Counted from the stretch's first letter, positions 6,829-13,152 are shown. The stretch: 14,931 bases of DNA from Thermoleophilia bacterium (GCA_025934335.1 JAICYG010000056.1:1-14931), one strand, 5' to 3'. The notes: generated by a model not told the origin, from the sequence alone. Program-made: numbers and translations.

Positions 6829-8406
6829 ATGGCGCGGACGGAGAAGCGCACGCACGAGACGACGGGCGAGAAGCTCGAGTGGCTGCAGGACCTGCGCGAG
6901 CAGGCGCGGCACGCGGGGTCGGAGAAGTCGGTCGCGAAGCACAAGGACGCGGGCAAGCTCCTGGCCCGCGAGCGCGCGGAACGGCTGTGCGACCCGGGCT
7001 CGTTCGTCGAGCTCGACCGCTACGTCCGCCATCGCGAGTCGAATTTCGGGATGCTCGAGCGGCGGCCGTACGGCGACGCCGTCGTCACCGGCTACGGCAC
7101 GATCTTCGGTCGCCGCGTCTTCGTCTTCAGCCAGGACTTCACCGTCTTCGGAGGCTCCCTCAGCGAGGTCTTCGCCGAGAAGATCTGCAAGGTGATGGAC
7201 CTGGCGGCGAAGTACGGCTGCCCCGTGATCGGCATCAACGACTCGGGCGGTGCCCGCATCCAGGAAGGCGTCGTGTCGCTCGCCGGCTATGCCGAGATCT
7301 TCTGGCGGAACGTGCAGGTCTCGGGCGTCATCCCGCAGATCTCGCTCGTGATGGGCCCGTGTGCCGGCGGTGCCGTGTACTCGCCTGCGATGACCGACTT
7401 CATCCTGATGGTCGAGGGGACTTCGTACATGTTCATCACCGGCCCCGACGTGGTGAAGACCGTGACGGGCGAGGAGGTGACGTTCGAGGAGCTCGGCGGC
7501 GCGCTGACGCACGCGAGCAAGTCGGGCGTTGCGCACCTCGTCGCTCCCGACGAGGAGGCGGCGCTCGAGGACGCTCGCTACCTGCTCAGCTTCCTGCCCC
7601 AGAACAACAGGGAGCCGACGCCCTTCGACCCGCCCGCCGATCCCGTCGAGCGGGAGTCGCCCGAGCTCGACGAGCTCGTGCCGGACGAGCCGACCAAGCC
7701 GTACGACATCAAGACGGTGATCACGGCGGTTGTCGACGACGGCGACTTCCTGGAGATCCAGCCGCTCTTCGCAGACAACATCGTCTGCGGGTTCGCGCGC
7801 CTCGGCGGCTACAGCGTCGGCGTCGTCGGCAACCAGCCGCGCTCACTCGCCGGCGTGCTCGACATCAGCTCGTCGGAGAAGGCGGCGCGGTTCGTGCGCA
7901 CGTGCGACGCGTTCAACCTCCCGCTCGTCACGTTCGTCGACGTGCCCGGCTTCCTGCCGGGGACGGCGCAGGAGTGGGGCGGCATCATCCGCCACGGCGC
8001 GAAGCTCCTCTACGCGTACTGCGAGGCGACGGTGCCGAAGCTGACGGTGATCACGCGGAAGGCGTACGGCGGCGCCTACGACGTGATGAGCTCGAAGCAC
8101 GTCCGTGCCGACTTCAACTTCGCGTGGCCGACGGCGGAGGTGGCCGTGATGGGCCCGGAAGGCGCGGTCAACATCGTCTTCCGCAACGAGCTCGCGAGCT
8201 CGGACGATCCCGACGGGCGCCGCGCCGAGCTGATCGCCGAGTATCGCGAGGCGTTCGCGAACCCGTACACCGCGGCGGAGCGCGGCTATGTCGACGAGGT
8301 GATCGAGCCTCGCCGCACGCGGCCGGTGCTGATCGACGCGCTCCGCACGGCGATCACGAAGCGCGAGCGCCGTCCGCCGCGCAAGCACGGGAACATCCCG
8401 CTCTAG
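6829..8406 (+). CDS. Acyl-CoA carboxylase beta (carboxyltransferase) subunit
   Basis: Biotin-dependent carboxyltransferase of 525 residues (typical 510-540) that moves CO2 from carboxybiotin to acetyl- or propionyl-CoA, feeding fatty-acid or methylmalonyl-CoA metabolism. The N-terminal half carries IGINDSGGARIQEGV, VMGPCAGGAVYSPAMTDF and SYMFITGPDVVK, whose Gly-Gly pairs form an oxyanion hole. The C-terminal half carries FVDVPGFLPGTAQEWGG, RKAYGGAYDVMSSK and WPTAEVAVMGPEGAVNI. Asp418 in GGAYDVM corresponds to the position known to tune acyl-CoA choice in Streptomyces PccB and mycobacterial AccD5, where Asp goes with propionyl-CoA use; this points to a propionyl/acetyl-CoA carboxylase, by homology. 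The start is the ATG at 6829, which follows a leaderless-type -10 box; the open frame upstream is non-homologous antisense sequence. The partner alpha subunit is at 11353. The stop overlaps the convergent GGDEF/HD-GYP stop in CTAG. Confidence 0.95.
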   Translation: MARTEKRTHETTGEKLEWLQDLREQARHAGSEKSVAKHKDAGKLLARERAERLCDPGSFVELDRYVRHRESNFGMLERRPYGDAVVTGYGTIFGRRVFVFSQDFTVFGGSLSEVFAEKICKVMDLAAKYGCPVIGINDSGGARIQEGVVSLAGYAEIFWRNVQVSGVIPQISLVMGPCAGGAVYSPAMTDFILMVEGTSYMFITGPDVVKTVTGEEVTFEELGGALTHASKSGVAHLVAPDEEAALEDARYLLSFLPQNNREPTPFDPPADPVERESPELDELVPDEPTKPYDIKTVITAVVDDGDFLEIQPLFADNIVCGFARLGGYSVGVVGNQPRSLAGVLDISSSEKAARFVRTCDAFNLPLVTFVDVPGFLPGTAQEWGGIIRHGAKLLYAYCEATVPKLTVITRKAYGGAYDVMSSKHVRADFNFAWPTAEVAVMGPEGAVNIVFRNELASSDDPDGRRAELIAEYREAFANPYTAAERGYVDEVIEPRRTRPVLIDALRTAITKRERRPPRKHGNIPL

Positions 8407-10199
8407 TACGCGCCGACGGCCTCGCCGATCCCGACCGCCGCGAAGAACGCCCGCACGACGTTGGGGTCGAACTGCGTGCCGGAGCAGCGCTCGATCTCGG
8501 CGAACGCCTCGTCGCGCGTGAGCGGACGGCGGTAGAGCCGGCCGAACATCATCGCGTCGAACGCGCTCGCGACCAGGATGATCCGCGACCCGAGCGGGAT
8601 GTCCTCGCGCGCGAGGCCGTCGGGATAGCCCGAGCCGTCCCAGCGCTCGTGATGGTGCAGCACCCAGTCGGCGACCGGTCCGACGCCGAGGCTCTCGAGC
8701 ATCCGGTGGCCGATCTGCGGGTGGCGCCGCACGACGAGCCACTCGGCCGTCGTCAGCTCGGCGGGCTTCTGCAGGAGCTCCTCGGGGATCGCGAGCTTGC
8801 CCAGGTCGTGCAGGCTCGCGGCGAGCCGGATCCGGTCGACCTCGTCCTGCGGCAGCCGCAGCTGCTCGGCGATCGCGGCCGCGACCGCCGCGACGCGCTC
8901 GGAATGGCTGCCGGTGAACGCGTCGCGCCGGTCGACGGCACGCGCGAGCGCGGCGGCAGCGCGGAAGCGCGCCTCGCGATCGCTGCCGTGCTTCAGGTCC
9001 GCCGCCAGGTCCTCCGGGCCGCCGCTCGCGAGCCGCACCTGGTTCTTGCCGTGCTCCTTCGCGAAGTAGAGTGCGCCGTCCGCGAGCCGGATCAGCGAGT
9101 CTCGCTCGCGGCCGTCGAGCGGGAACGTCGCGACGCCCGCGCTGACGGTGATCGCGCCGACCTGGCCGATGTTCCACTCGCCGATCCGCTTGACGATCGC
9201 CTTCGCGACCACGAGCGCTGCGTCGCCGTCGGCCTGCGGCAACAGCAGCGCGAACTCGTCGCCGCCGAGCCGGAATGCTTCCCCGCCCTGACGCAGACGC
9301 GACGAGACCTGCGAAAGGACGCGGTCGCCCGCCGGATGGCCGTGCCGGTCGTTGACCTGCTTGAAGTCGTCGATGTCGAGCAGGCAGAGCGAGACGAGGC
9401 CGCCGCTCTCCTCGGCGTGCGCAAGCTCACGCTGCAGTCGCTCCTGGAAGTGGCGGTGGTTGCCGAGCCCCGTCAACGGGTCGGTCAGCGCGAGCCGCAT
9501 CGCGTTCAGCGCCCGGTGCGTCGAGCGCTGGTAGAGCGAGATCGCCGCGAGCGGGCCGACGAGCGCCGCGATCAGGTACGGCGTCCGTTGCCAGAGCACG
9601 ACGAGCATCAGGGCCGTCGACGCCATCAGCGTGAACGGCAGCGCGAGCGAGCGCGTGTTGGAGCCGACGAGCTTGGCGTACCCGAGCTCCGAGCCGGACG
9701 CCGCGATCGCCGCGGTCACGAGCAGCAGGTTGACGGAGAACAGGATCGCCGCCGTGACGGAGACCTGGAGCAGCGCCGCCGCCGTGCGCTCGCTCCCGTC
9801 GAGCCAGGTCAGCACCCAGCCGGCGAGGGCGCCGGTCAGGCCGAAGACGCCCGCGTTGAAGAGGGTGCGGATCGCCGGGTTGCGCCGGACGAGGGCGACG
9901 ATCGTCGGTGCGCTCGCGTAGACGAACGTCGCGGGCGCCCAGCCGAAGAGCACGAGCGCCGCGACCGCGAAGACGAAGCCGAGCGACACGCCGTTCGCGT
10001 CCGCGCCGTCGACCGGCACGGGAAACCGCTCTGCGAGGGTCGACGCGATCAGGAAGACGCCGACGCCGGCGACCTGCGTCGCCGGGCCGGGGTCGTTCAG
10101 GAACGAGGCGGTCGCCGCGAGATACGCCCCCACTCCGACGAGGGAGACGGGCGCGACGACCGCGAGGAGCCTGGCGGGAGGTAGCACCCGGCCGCGCAT
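8403..10199 (-). CDS. Membrane-bound GGDEF / HD-GYP c-di-GMP protein
   Basis: A 598-residue protein with three parts. Residues about 10-225 hold seven or so hydrophobic segments, forming an integral-membrane sensor of no named type that I recognise. Residues about 237-390 are a GGDEF diguanylate-cyclase domain (DPLTGLGNHRHF; LLDIDDFKQVNDRHGHPAGD; intact GGDEF at 312-316). Residues about 410-595 are an HD-GYP phosphodiesterase domain (HDLGK at 464-468, HHERWDGSGYP at 516-526). It would make and/or cleave cyclic di-GMP at the membrane. Two departures are visible. The RxxD inhibitory site before GGDEF reads RQGG (303-306). The metal-site Asp of the usual VADAFDA stretch is Ser545 (VASAFDA). Which activity dominates is therefore uncertain. 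The ATG at 10199 has no Shine-Dalgarno and lies within an RNA stem (10194-10216). It follows a 36-aa peptide gene by 16 bp, implying translational coupling. It converges on the carboxyltransferase gene with a 4-bp overlap. Confidence 0.92.
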   Translation of the reverse strand: MRGRVLPPARLLAVVAPVSLVGVGAYLAATASFLNDPGPATQVAGVGVFLIASTLAERFPVPVDGADANGVSLGFVFAVAALVLFGWAPATFVYASAPTIVALVRRNPAIRTLFNAGVFGLTGALAGWVLTWLDGSERTAAALLQVSVTAAILFSVNLLLVTAAIAASGSELGYAKLVGSNTRSLALPFTLMASTALMLVVLWQRTPYLIAALVGPLAAISLYQRSTHRALNAMRLALTDPLTGLGNHRHFQERLQRELAHAEESGGLVSLCLLDIDDFKQVNDRHGHPAGDRVLSQVSSRLRQGGEAFRLGGDEFALLLPQADGDAALVVAKAIVKRIGEWNIGQVGAITVSAGVATFPLDGRERDSLIRLADGALYFAKEHGKNQVRLASGGPEDLAADLKHGSDREARFRAAAALARAVDRRDAFTGSHSERVAAVAAAIAEQLRLPQDEVDRIRLAASLHDLGKLAIPEELLQKPAELTTAEWLVVRRHPQIGHRMLESLGVGPVADWVLHHHERWDGSGYPDGLAREDIPLGSRIILVASAFDAMMFGRLYRRPLTRDEAFAEIERCSGTQFDPNVVRAFFAAVGIGEAVGAY

Positions 10200-10216
10200 C
10201 CGAGAGCGGATGACGC
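10194..10216 (-). promoter_or_regulatory. Stem-loop sequestering the start codon of the GGDEF/HD-GYP gene
   Basis: In the minus-strand mRNA, CAUCCG (10212-10207) pairs with CGGAUG (10202-10197) around a CUCU loop. After a single bulged U (10213), GCG (10216-10214) pairs with CGC (10196-10194), giving a 9-bp stem. The start codon AUG (10199-10197) is fully paired. The base of the stem begins at the last nucleotide of the UAG stop of the upstream 36-codon ORF, so a ribosome finishing that ORF would open it. Pairing is seen directly; the gating role is inference. Confidence 0.6.
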
Positions 10217-10326
10217 TACCAGGTGAAGTTGAGGGCGCGCCAGGTGAAATTGGCGAGGTCGGACGAGAGGGCGAGGAGCGCCGCCGCCGCGAGGATCGCC
10301 GTCACCTTCGTGTTCCACTGGAGCAT
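10216..10326 (-). CDS. Small single-span membrane peptide with tandem NFTW C-terminus (36 aa)
   Basis: A 36-residue ORF begins MLQWNTKVTAILAAAALLAL, a short positively charged start followed by a hydrophobic helix that could be a signal anchor. It ends in two near-copies of the same motif, ANFTW and LNFTW, separated by Arg-Ala. At DNA level the repeat is CCAGGTGAARTT on the plus strand (10219-10230 and 10240-10251), spaced 21 nt. Support for translation is strong: a GGAGGA Shine-Dalgarno (complement of 10335-10340) sits eight bases before the ATG. It ends 16 bp before the GGDEF/HD-GYP start and is the first gene of that two-gene unit. I do not recognise a named family. Plausible roles are a membrane partner of the c-di-GMP protein or a leader peptide whose translation opens the downstream start codon. 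Longer overlapping frames on this strand lack a ribosome-binding site. Confidence 0.7.
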   Translation of the reverse strand: MLQWNTKVTAILAAAALLALSSDLANFTWRALNFTW

Positions 10327-10334
10327 CTGAGAAG

Positions 10335-10340
10335 TCCTCC
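10335..10340 (-). promoter_or_regulatory. Consensus Shine-Dalgarno for the NFTW peptide gene
   Basis: GGAGGA on the minus strand lies eight bases from the ATG at 10326. It is among the strongest ribosome-binding sites in the window and decides the start of the 36-aa ORF. It contrasts with the absence of any such site before the downstream GGDEF/HD-GYP gene. Confidence 0.7.
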
Positions 10341-10369
10341 GAGATGGGTGCCGCAAACGCGCGCATTCT

Positions 10370-10445
10370 GGGTCACTCGTCCGAGGGTGGACATCACCCG
10401 AAGGGGGTAAGGAAGCAGCCCCCCGGAAGAAATCCCCCGAAGGGG
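10370..10445. promoter_or_regulatory. Hairpin-rich upstream region between the NFTW unit and the small plus-strand genes
   Basis: Several stems lie in this divergent intergenic stretch. GGGT (10370-10373) pairs with ACCC (10396-10399), enclosing GTCC/GGAC (10379-10382 with 10389-10392). GGGGG (10403-10407) pairs with CCCCC (10419-10423). On the minus-strand RNA, CCCC-UUCG-GGGG (10445-10434) forms a hairpin with the very stable UUCG tetraloop. A related ACCC/GGGU stem lies at 10396-10408. No TANNNT -10 box for the minus strand was found here, so the promoter of the NFTW/GGDEF unit is unidentified. The structures could be leader RNA or operator repeats. Confidence 0.35.
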
Positions 10446-10454
10446 TGAGCGCGG

Positions 10455-10468
10455 TAGCGTTCCGGCCC
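10455..10468 (+). promoter_or_regulatory. Leaderless-type -10 box before the small acidic protein gene
   Basis: TAGCGT (10455-10460) fits TANNNT and is followed by 8 nt and then GTG at 10469, the spacing expected for a leaderless transcript. If active, it favours the 42-codon start over the in-frame GTG at 10445. No clear -35 is seen. Confidence 0.4.
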
Positions 10469-10597
10469 GTGGACGTCGAGACGAGCCCGCCGCAGCCGGA
10501 CGACGTGGCGCGCGAGCTCGGCGAGGCCCTCGCCGGCGAGCGGCCGGCGCCCGACCCGTGGTGGCAGGCGGGGATCGACGAGGCGCTCGGCGAGTAA
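10469..10597 (+). CDS. Small acidic hypothetical protein (42 aa; 50 aa from alternative GTG)
   Basis: A 42-codon ORF with strongly acidic, proline-rich content: it opens DVETSPPQPDDVARELGEAL and closes APDPWWQAGIDEALGE. The double tryptophan in a DPWW context followed by a short amphipathic helix looks like a conserved functional tail rather than chance coding. Third-position GC is high throughout, as expected for real genes here. The start is ambiguous. GTG 10469 follows a leaderless-type -10 box, whereas GTG 10445 is in frame and would add eight residues. It is followed after 33 bp by the four-cysteine small protein on the same strand, and the two may share a transcript. I do not recognise the family. 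A carboxylase epsilon subunit was considered because of the neighbouring genes, but no resemblance could be shown. Confidence 0.5.
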   Translation: MDVETSPPQPDDVARELGEALAGERPAPDPWWQAGIDEALGE

Positions 10598-10630
10598 CCG
10601 CGGGGGCGTCATGTTCGTTCCATCGGTGTC

Positions 10631-10807
10631 ATGTGCATCCGGTGTGGCGAACACGAGACGCCTCCAGACCGCCCGTACTGCATCCACTGCACGTTTGCCG
10701 TCCGCGCGGAGGTCGAGGACGGGCTCCGTCAGCTCAGCCAGTACCTGAGCGCGTGGGCCGCGTTCGACCGGTGGTGCGCGCTACACGGTCGCGTTGCGTC
10801 CGCGTAG
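10631..10807 (+). CDS. Small four-cysteine (zinc-ribbon-like) protein, 58 aa
   Basis: A 58-residue ORF starts with a compact CxxC-x11-CxxC unit: Cys2 and Cys5 (MCIRCGEH), then Cys17 and Cys20 (RPYCIHC). Such an arrangement commonly binds one zinc ion. The rest, VRAEVEDGLRQLSQYLSAWA then AFDRWC, is predicted to be a helical hairpin rich in Trp and acidic residues. The ATG at 10631 is chosen because it opens directly on the first cysteine; no strong Shine-Dalgarno precedes it. It lies 33 bp after the small acidic gene, and its last 27 bp overlap the 3' end of the convergent pgsA gene. Function is unknown. Zinc-binding small proteins often contact nucleic acid or other proteins, but nothing here proves that. 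Confidence 0.65.
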   Translation: MCIRCGEHETPPDRPYCIHCTFAVRAEVEDGLRQLSQYLSAWAAFDRWCALHGRVASA

Positions 10808-11332
10808 GACGCTGGGCGCCGAGCGCGCGTAGTCGAGCCCCGAGACCCACGTCAGCACGAGGGCGACGAGCAGGGCCCACCAGGCGGCGCGATCTCCCCA
10901 CGCTCCTGCGGCGGCCAGACCCCCGACGGCGGCGGCGACCGCCTGTGCCCACGTCTTCAGCTTGCCGAGGTCCCGCGCCGCGATCACGACGCCGCGTTCG
11001 ATCGCCGCCTGGCGCAGCCCCGAGACGAGCAGCTCGCGTGCGACGATCGCCGCGACCATCCACGCCGGGAAGACGCCCTGGTCGATCAGCACGATCAGCG
11101 TCGCGAGTACGAGCAGCTTGTCGGCCACCGGGTCGAGCAGCGAGCCGAGTGACGACGACCTGCCGCTCCGCCGGGCGATGCGGCCGTCGAACCAGTCGGT
11201 CGCCATCGCGACGCAGAAGACGCCGGTCGCCCAGTAGTCATGGCCGTCGAACGAGATCGCGAAGAGCGCGACGACGACCGGTACCGAGAGGGCCCGTGCG
11301 AGCGTCAGCTGGTCGGCCGGCCCCAGGTTCAT
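10781..11332 (-). CDS. pgsA: CDP-diacylglycerol--glycerol-3-phosphate 3-phosphatidyltransferase-like
   Basis: Integral-membrane CDP-alcohol phosphatidyltransferase of 183 residues, the normal size. It would exchange CMP of CDP-diacylglycerol for an alcohol phosphate, giving phosphatidylglycerol phosphate in the usual PgsA case. The family signature D-x2-DG-x2-AR-x8-G-x3-D-x3-D is complete at TDWFDGRIARRSGRSSSLGS followed by LLDPVADK (about residues 45-72); its Asp residues bind divalent metal. N-terminal LTLARALSVPVVVALF and later hydrophobic segments give about five membrane helices. Related enzymes make phosphatidylinositol phosphate or cardiolipin, so glycerol-3-phosphate as acceptor is by best resemblance (NLGPADQLTLARAL start, KLKTWAQ). 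The ATG at 11332 has GGAG three bases upstream and lies 20 bp from the divergent biotin carboxylase start. The 3' end overlaps the four-cysteine gene. Confidence 0.9.
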   Translation of the reverse strand: MNLGPADQLTLARALSVPVVVALFAISFDGHDYWATGVFCVAMATDWFDGRIARRSGRSSSLGSLLDPVADKLLVLATLIVLIDQGVFPAWMVAAIVARELLVSGLRQAAIERGVVIAARDLGKLKTWAQAVAAAVGGLAAAGAWGDRAAWWALLVALVLTWVSGLDYARSAPSVLRGRNATV

Positions 11333-11352
11333 GACTCCGAGAGAATACGGGC
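11333..11352. promoter_or_regulatory. 20-bp divergent start region between pgsA and the carboxylase alpha gene
   Basis: Only 20 bp separate the two start codons. On the minus strand TATTCT (complement of 11342-11347) fits a TANNNT -10 box nine bases before the pgsA ATG. On the plus strand no equally good box is seen, so the carboxylase alpha promoter may lie inside pgsA. Lipid-head-group and acyl-precursor genes sharing this gap could be co-regulated, which is inference. Confidence 0.3.
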
Positions 11353-13107
11353 ATGTTCTCGAAGGTCCTCGTGGCGAACAGGGGCGAGATCGCCGTCCGC
11401 ATCTTCCGCTCGCTGCGGGATCTGGGGATCGGCTCCGTCGCCGTCTACTCCGACGTCGACCGCACGGCGATGCACCCGCGCTACGCGGACGAGGCCTACG
11501 CCCTCGGCGGGGCGACGTCGGCCGAGAGCTACCTCGTCCTCGAGAAGCTGCTCGCGGCCGCCCGCGCGACGGGAGCCGGCGCGGTCCATCCCGGCTACGG
11601 GTTCCTGGCGGAGAACGCTGAGTTCGCGCGGGCCGTGGAGCAGGCGGGGCTCGTCTGGATCGGGCCGCCGCCCTCGGCGATCGAGTTGATGGGGTCGAAG
11701 ACGCGTGCGCGGCAGGCGATGCAGGCGGCCGGCGTCCCGATCATTCCGGGCACGACCGGCCCCGTGGGGAGCGTCGACGACGTGGTCGCGCTCGGCGAGG
11801 AGATCGGCTATCCGCTGTTGATCAAGGCGGCGGCCGGCGGCGGCGGCAAGGGCATGGAGATCGTCGGGTCGGCCGCCGAAGCGGCGAGGGCGCTCGAGGC
11901 GGCGCAGCGGCAGGGCAGGGCGTACTTCGCAGACGCGTCCGTCTACGTCGAGAAGTACCTCGAGGACCCGCGGCACGTCGAGGTGCAGGTGCTCGCGGAC
12001 GCGTTCGGCGACGTGATCCATCTGGGTGAGCGCGACTGCACGATCCAGCGCCGCCACCAGAAGCTGATCGAGGAGACGCCCTCGCCGGCGGTCGGCGGGG
12101 AGCTCCGGGCCCGGATCGGGAAGATCGCGACCGATGCGGCGCGCGCCGCCGGCTACCGCTCGGCAGGGACGATCGAGGGCCTGCTCGCGCCGGACGGCTC
12201 CTACTACTTCATGGAGATGAACACGCGCATCCAGGTGGAGCACACCGTCACCGAGGAGGTGACCGGCATCGACCTCGTGCGGGCGCAGATTCGCGTGGCG
12301 CTCGGCGAGCCGCTCGGGATGGCGCAGGAGGACGTGCGGTTCCGCGGCCACGCGATCGAGTGCCGCATCAACGCCGAGGATCCGTCCGCCGGGTTCTTCC
12401 CCTCGCCCGGGAGGATCACCTTGTACCGGGAGCCGTCGGGGCCGGGCGTGCGCGTCGACTCGGGGGTGGAGGAGGGCTCGCTCGTTTCGCCGCTCTACGA
12501 CCCGATGGTGGCGAAGCTGATCGTGCGCGGCGCCGACCGCGACGACGCGATCAGCCGGATGCTGCGCGCGCTCGGCGAATACCGGATCGGCGGCGTCACG
12601 ACGCTGATCGGCTTCCACCGGGCGCTGCTCTCCCACCCGTGCTTCCGGGCGGGGGAGACGTGCCACGGCGTCGTCGAGTCGGCCGAGCTCGCGGCGCAGG
12701 CCGAGGAGCTGTCGGCGGCGGACCCGGCGCCGGCGGTCGTGTCGTCCGGTGCGACCGTCGAGCGGGTGACGTTCGCGGAGGTGGACGGCCGGCGCGTCGA
12801 GGTGAAGGTGCACGTGCCGGAGCCGCCGTACCGCGACCTCGCGCGGCGGCGCCGCGAGCGGGCCGCGGCCGGCGGAGCGGGCTCCTCCGGCGCGATCGTC
12901 AGCCCGATGCAGGGGACGGTGCTCGACGTGAAGGTCGCCGAGGGCGACGCGGTCGACGTCGGTCAGGTGATCTGCGTGATCGAGGCGATGAAGATGGAGA
13001 ACGAGGTGACCGCCGTCGTCGCCGGCACCGTCTCCTCGCTCGCCGTCGCCCCCCTGCAGCCCGTCGCGATCGGCCAGCCGATCGCGACGATCGAACCGGC
13101 TGCGTGA
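11353..13107 (+). CDS. Acyl-CoA carboxylase alpha subunit (biotin carboxylase + BCCP)
   Basis: A 584-residue fusion of biotin carboxylase and biotin carboxyl carrier protein. It uses ATP and bicarbonate to carboxylate its own biotin, which then serves the beta subunit at 6829. The N-terminal domain starts KVLVANRGEIAVRI. The ATP-grasp region has KAAAGGGGKGM (158-168), EKYLEDPRHVEVQVLAD and the active-site EMNTRIQVEH (288-297). The biotin carboxylase C-terminal domain has GHAIECRINAEDP and SPLYDPMVAKLIV. After a variable linker (about 450-510) the carrier domain contains EAMKMENE with Lys547 as the biotinylated residue, about 37 residues from the end as is typical. Length matches actinobacterial AccA/PccA alpha subunits (about 580-600). 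The ATG at 11353 starts exactly at the conserved N-terminus. It is divergent from pgsA and convergent with the ABC exporter. Confidence 0.95.
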   Translation: MFSKVLVANRGEIAVRIFRSLRDLGIGSVAVYSDVDRTAMHPRYADEAYALGGATSAESYLVLEKLLAAARATGAGAVHPGYGFLAENAEFARAVEQAGLVWIGPPPSAIELMGSKTRARQAMQAAGVPIIPGTTGPVGSVDDVVALGEEIGYPLLIKAAAGGGGKGMEIVGSAAEAARALEAAQRQGRAYFADASVYVEKYLEDPRHVEVQVLADAFGDVIHLGERDCTIQRRHQKLIEETPSPAVGGELRARIGKIATDAARAAGYRSAGTIEGLLAPDGSYYFMEMNTRIQVEHTVTEEVTGIDLVRAQIRVALGEPLGMAQEDVRFRGHAIECRINAEDPSAGFFPSPGRITLYREPSGPGVRVDSGVEEGSLVSPLYDPMVAKLIVRGADRDDAISRMLRALGEYRIGGVTTLIGFHRALLSHPCFRAGETCHGVVESAELAAQAEELSAADPAPAVVSSGATVERVTFAEVDGRRVEVKVHVPEPPYRDLARRRRERAAAGGAGSSGAIVSPMQGTVLDVKVAEGDAVDVGQVICVIEAMKMENEVTAVVAGTVSSLAVAPLQPVAIGQPIATIEPAA

Positions 13108-13112
13108 CGCGC

Positions 13113-13121
13113 TGTGGACAA
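13113..13121 (-). promoter_or_regulatory. Isolated DnaA-box-like sequence
   Basis: TGTGGACAA here is the complement of TTGTCCACA, the form of DnaA box preferred in high-GC actinomycetes such as Streptomyces. It is a single copy in a 95-bp intergenic gap, beside two TCGTCAC direct repeats 11 bp apart (13123-13129 and 13134-13140). One box can arise by chance and this is not an origin. Confidence 0.25.
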
Positions 13122-13152
13122 ATCGTCACACTCTCGTCACGTCGTTTGGCGA

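Noticed and set aside
6522..10184. Very long (1220-residue) plus-strand open frame
   Set aside because: Arg/Ala/Asp-rich frame crossing two genes on opposite strands. It is a GC-rich codon-bias artefact overlapping the carboxyltransferase and GGDEF/HD-GYP genes.
10097..10366. 89-residue minus-strand ORF overlapping the NFTW peptide
   Set aside because: Different frame, no ribosome-binding site and no coherent protein character. The 36-codon frame has a consensus Shine-Dalgarno and a plausible membrane helix.
10326..10445. Possible c-di-GMP (GEMM-type) riboswitch ahead of the GGDEF unit
   Set aside because: The location is attractive, but the conserved GEMM-I core and tetraloop/receptor sequences could not be found. 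Only generic hairpins are supported.
11329..12813. Long minus-strand open frame (494 residues) opposite the biotin carboxylase
   Set aside because: His/Arg/Asp-rich composition typical of antisense shadows. The plus strand encodes an unmistakable biotin carboxylase.
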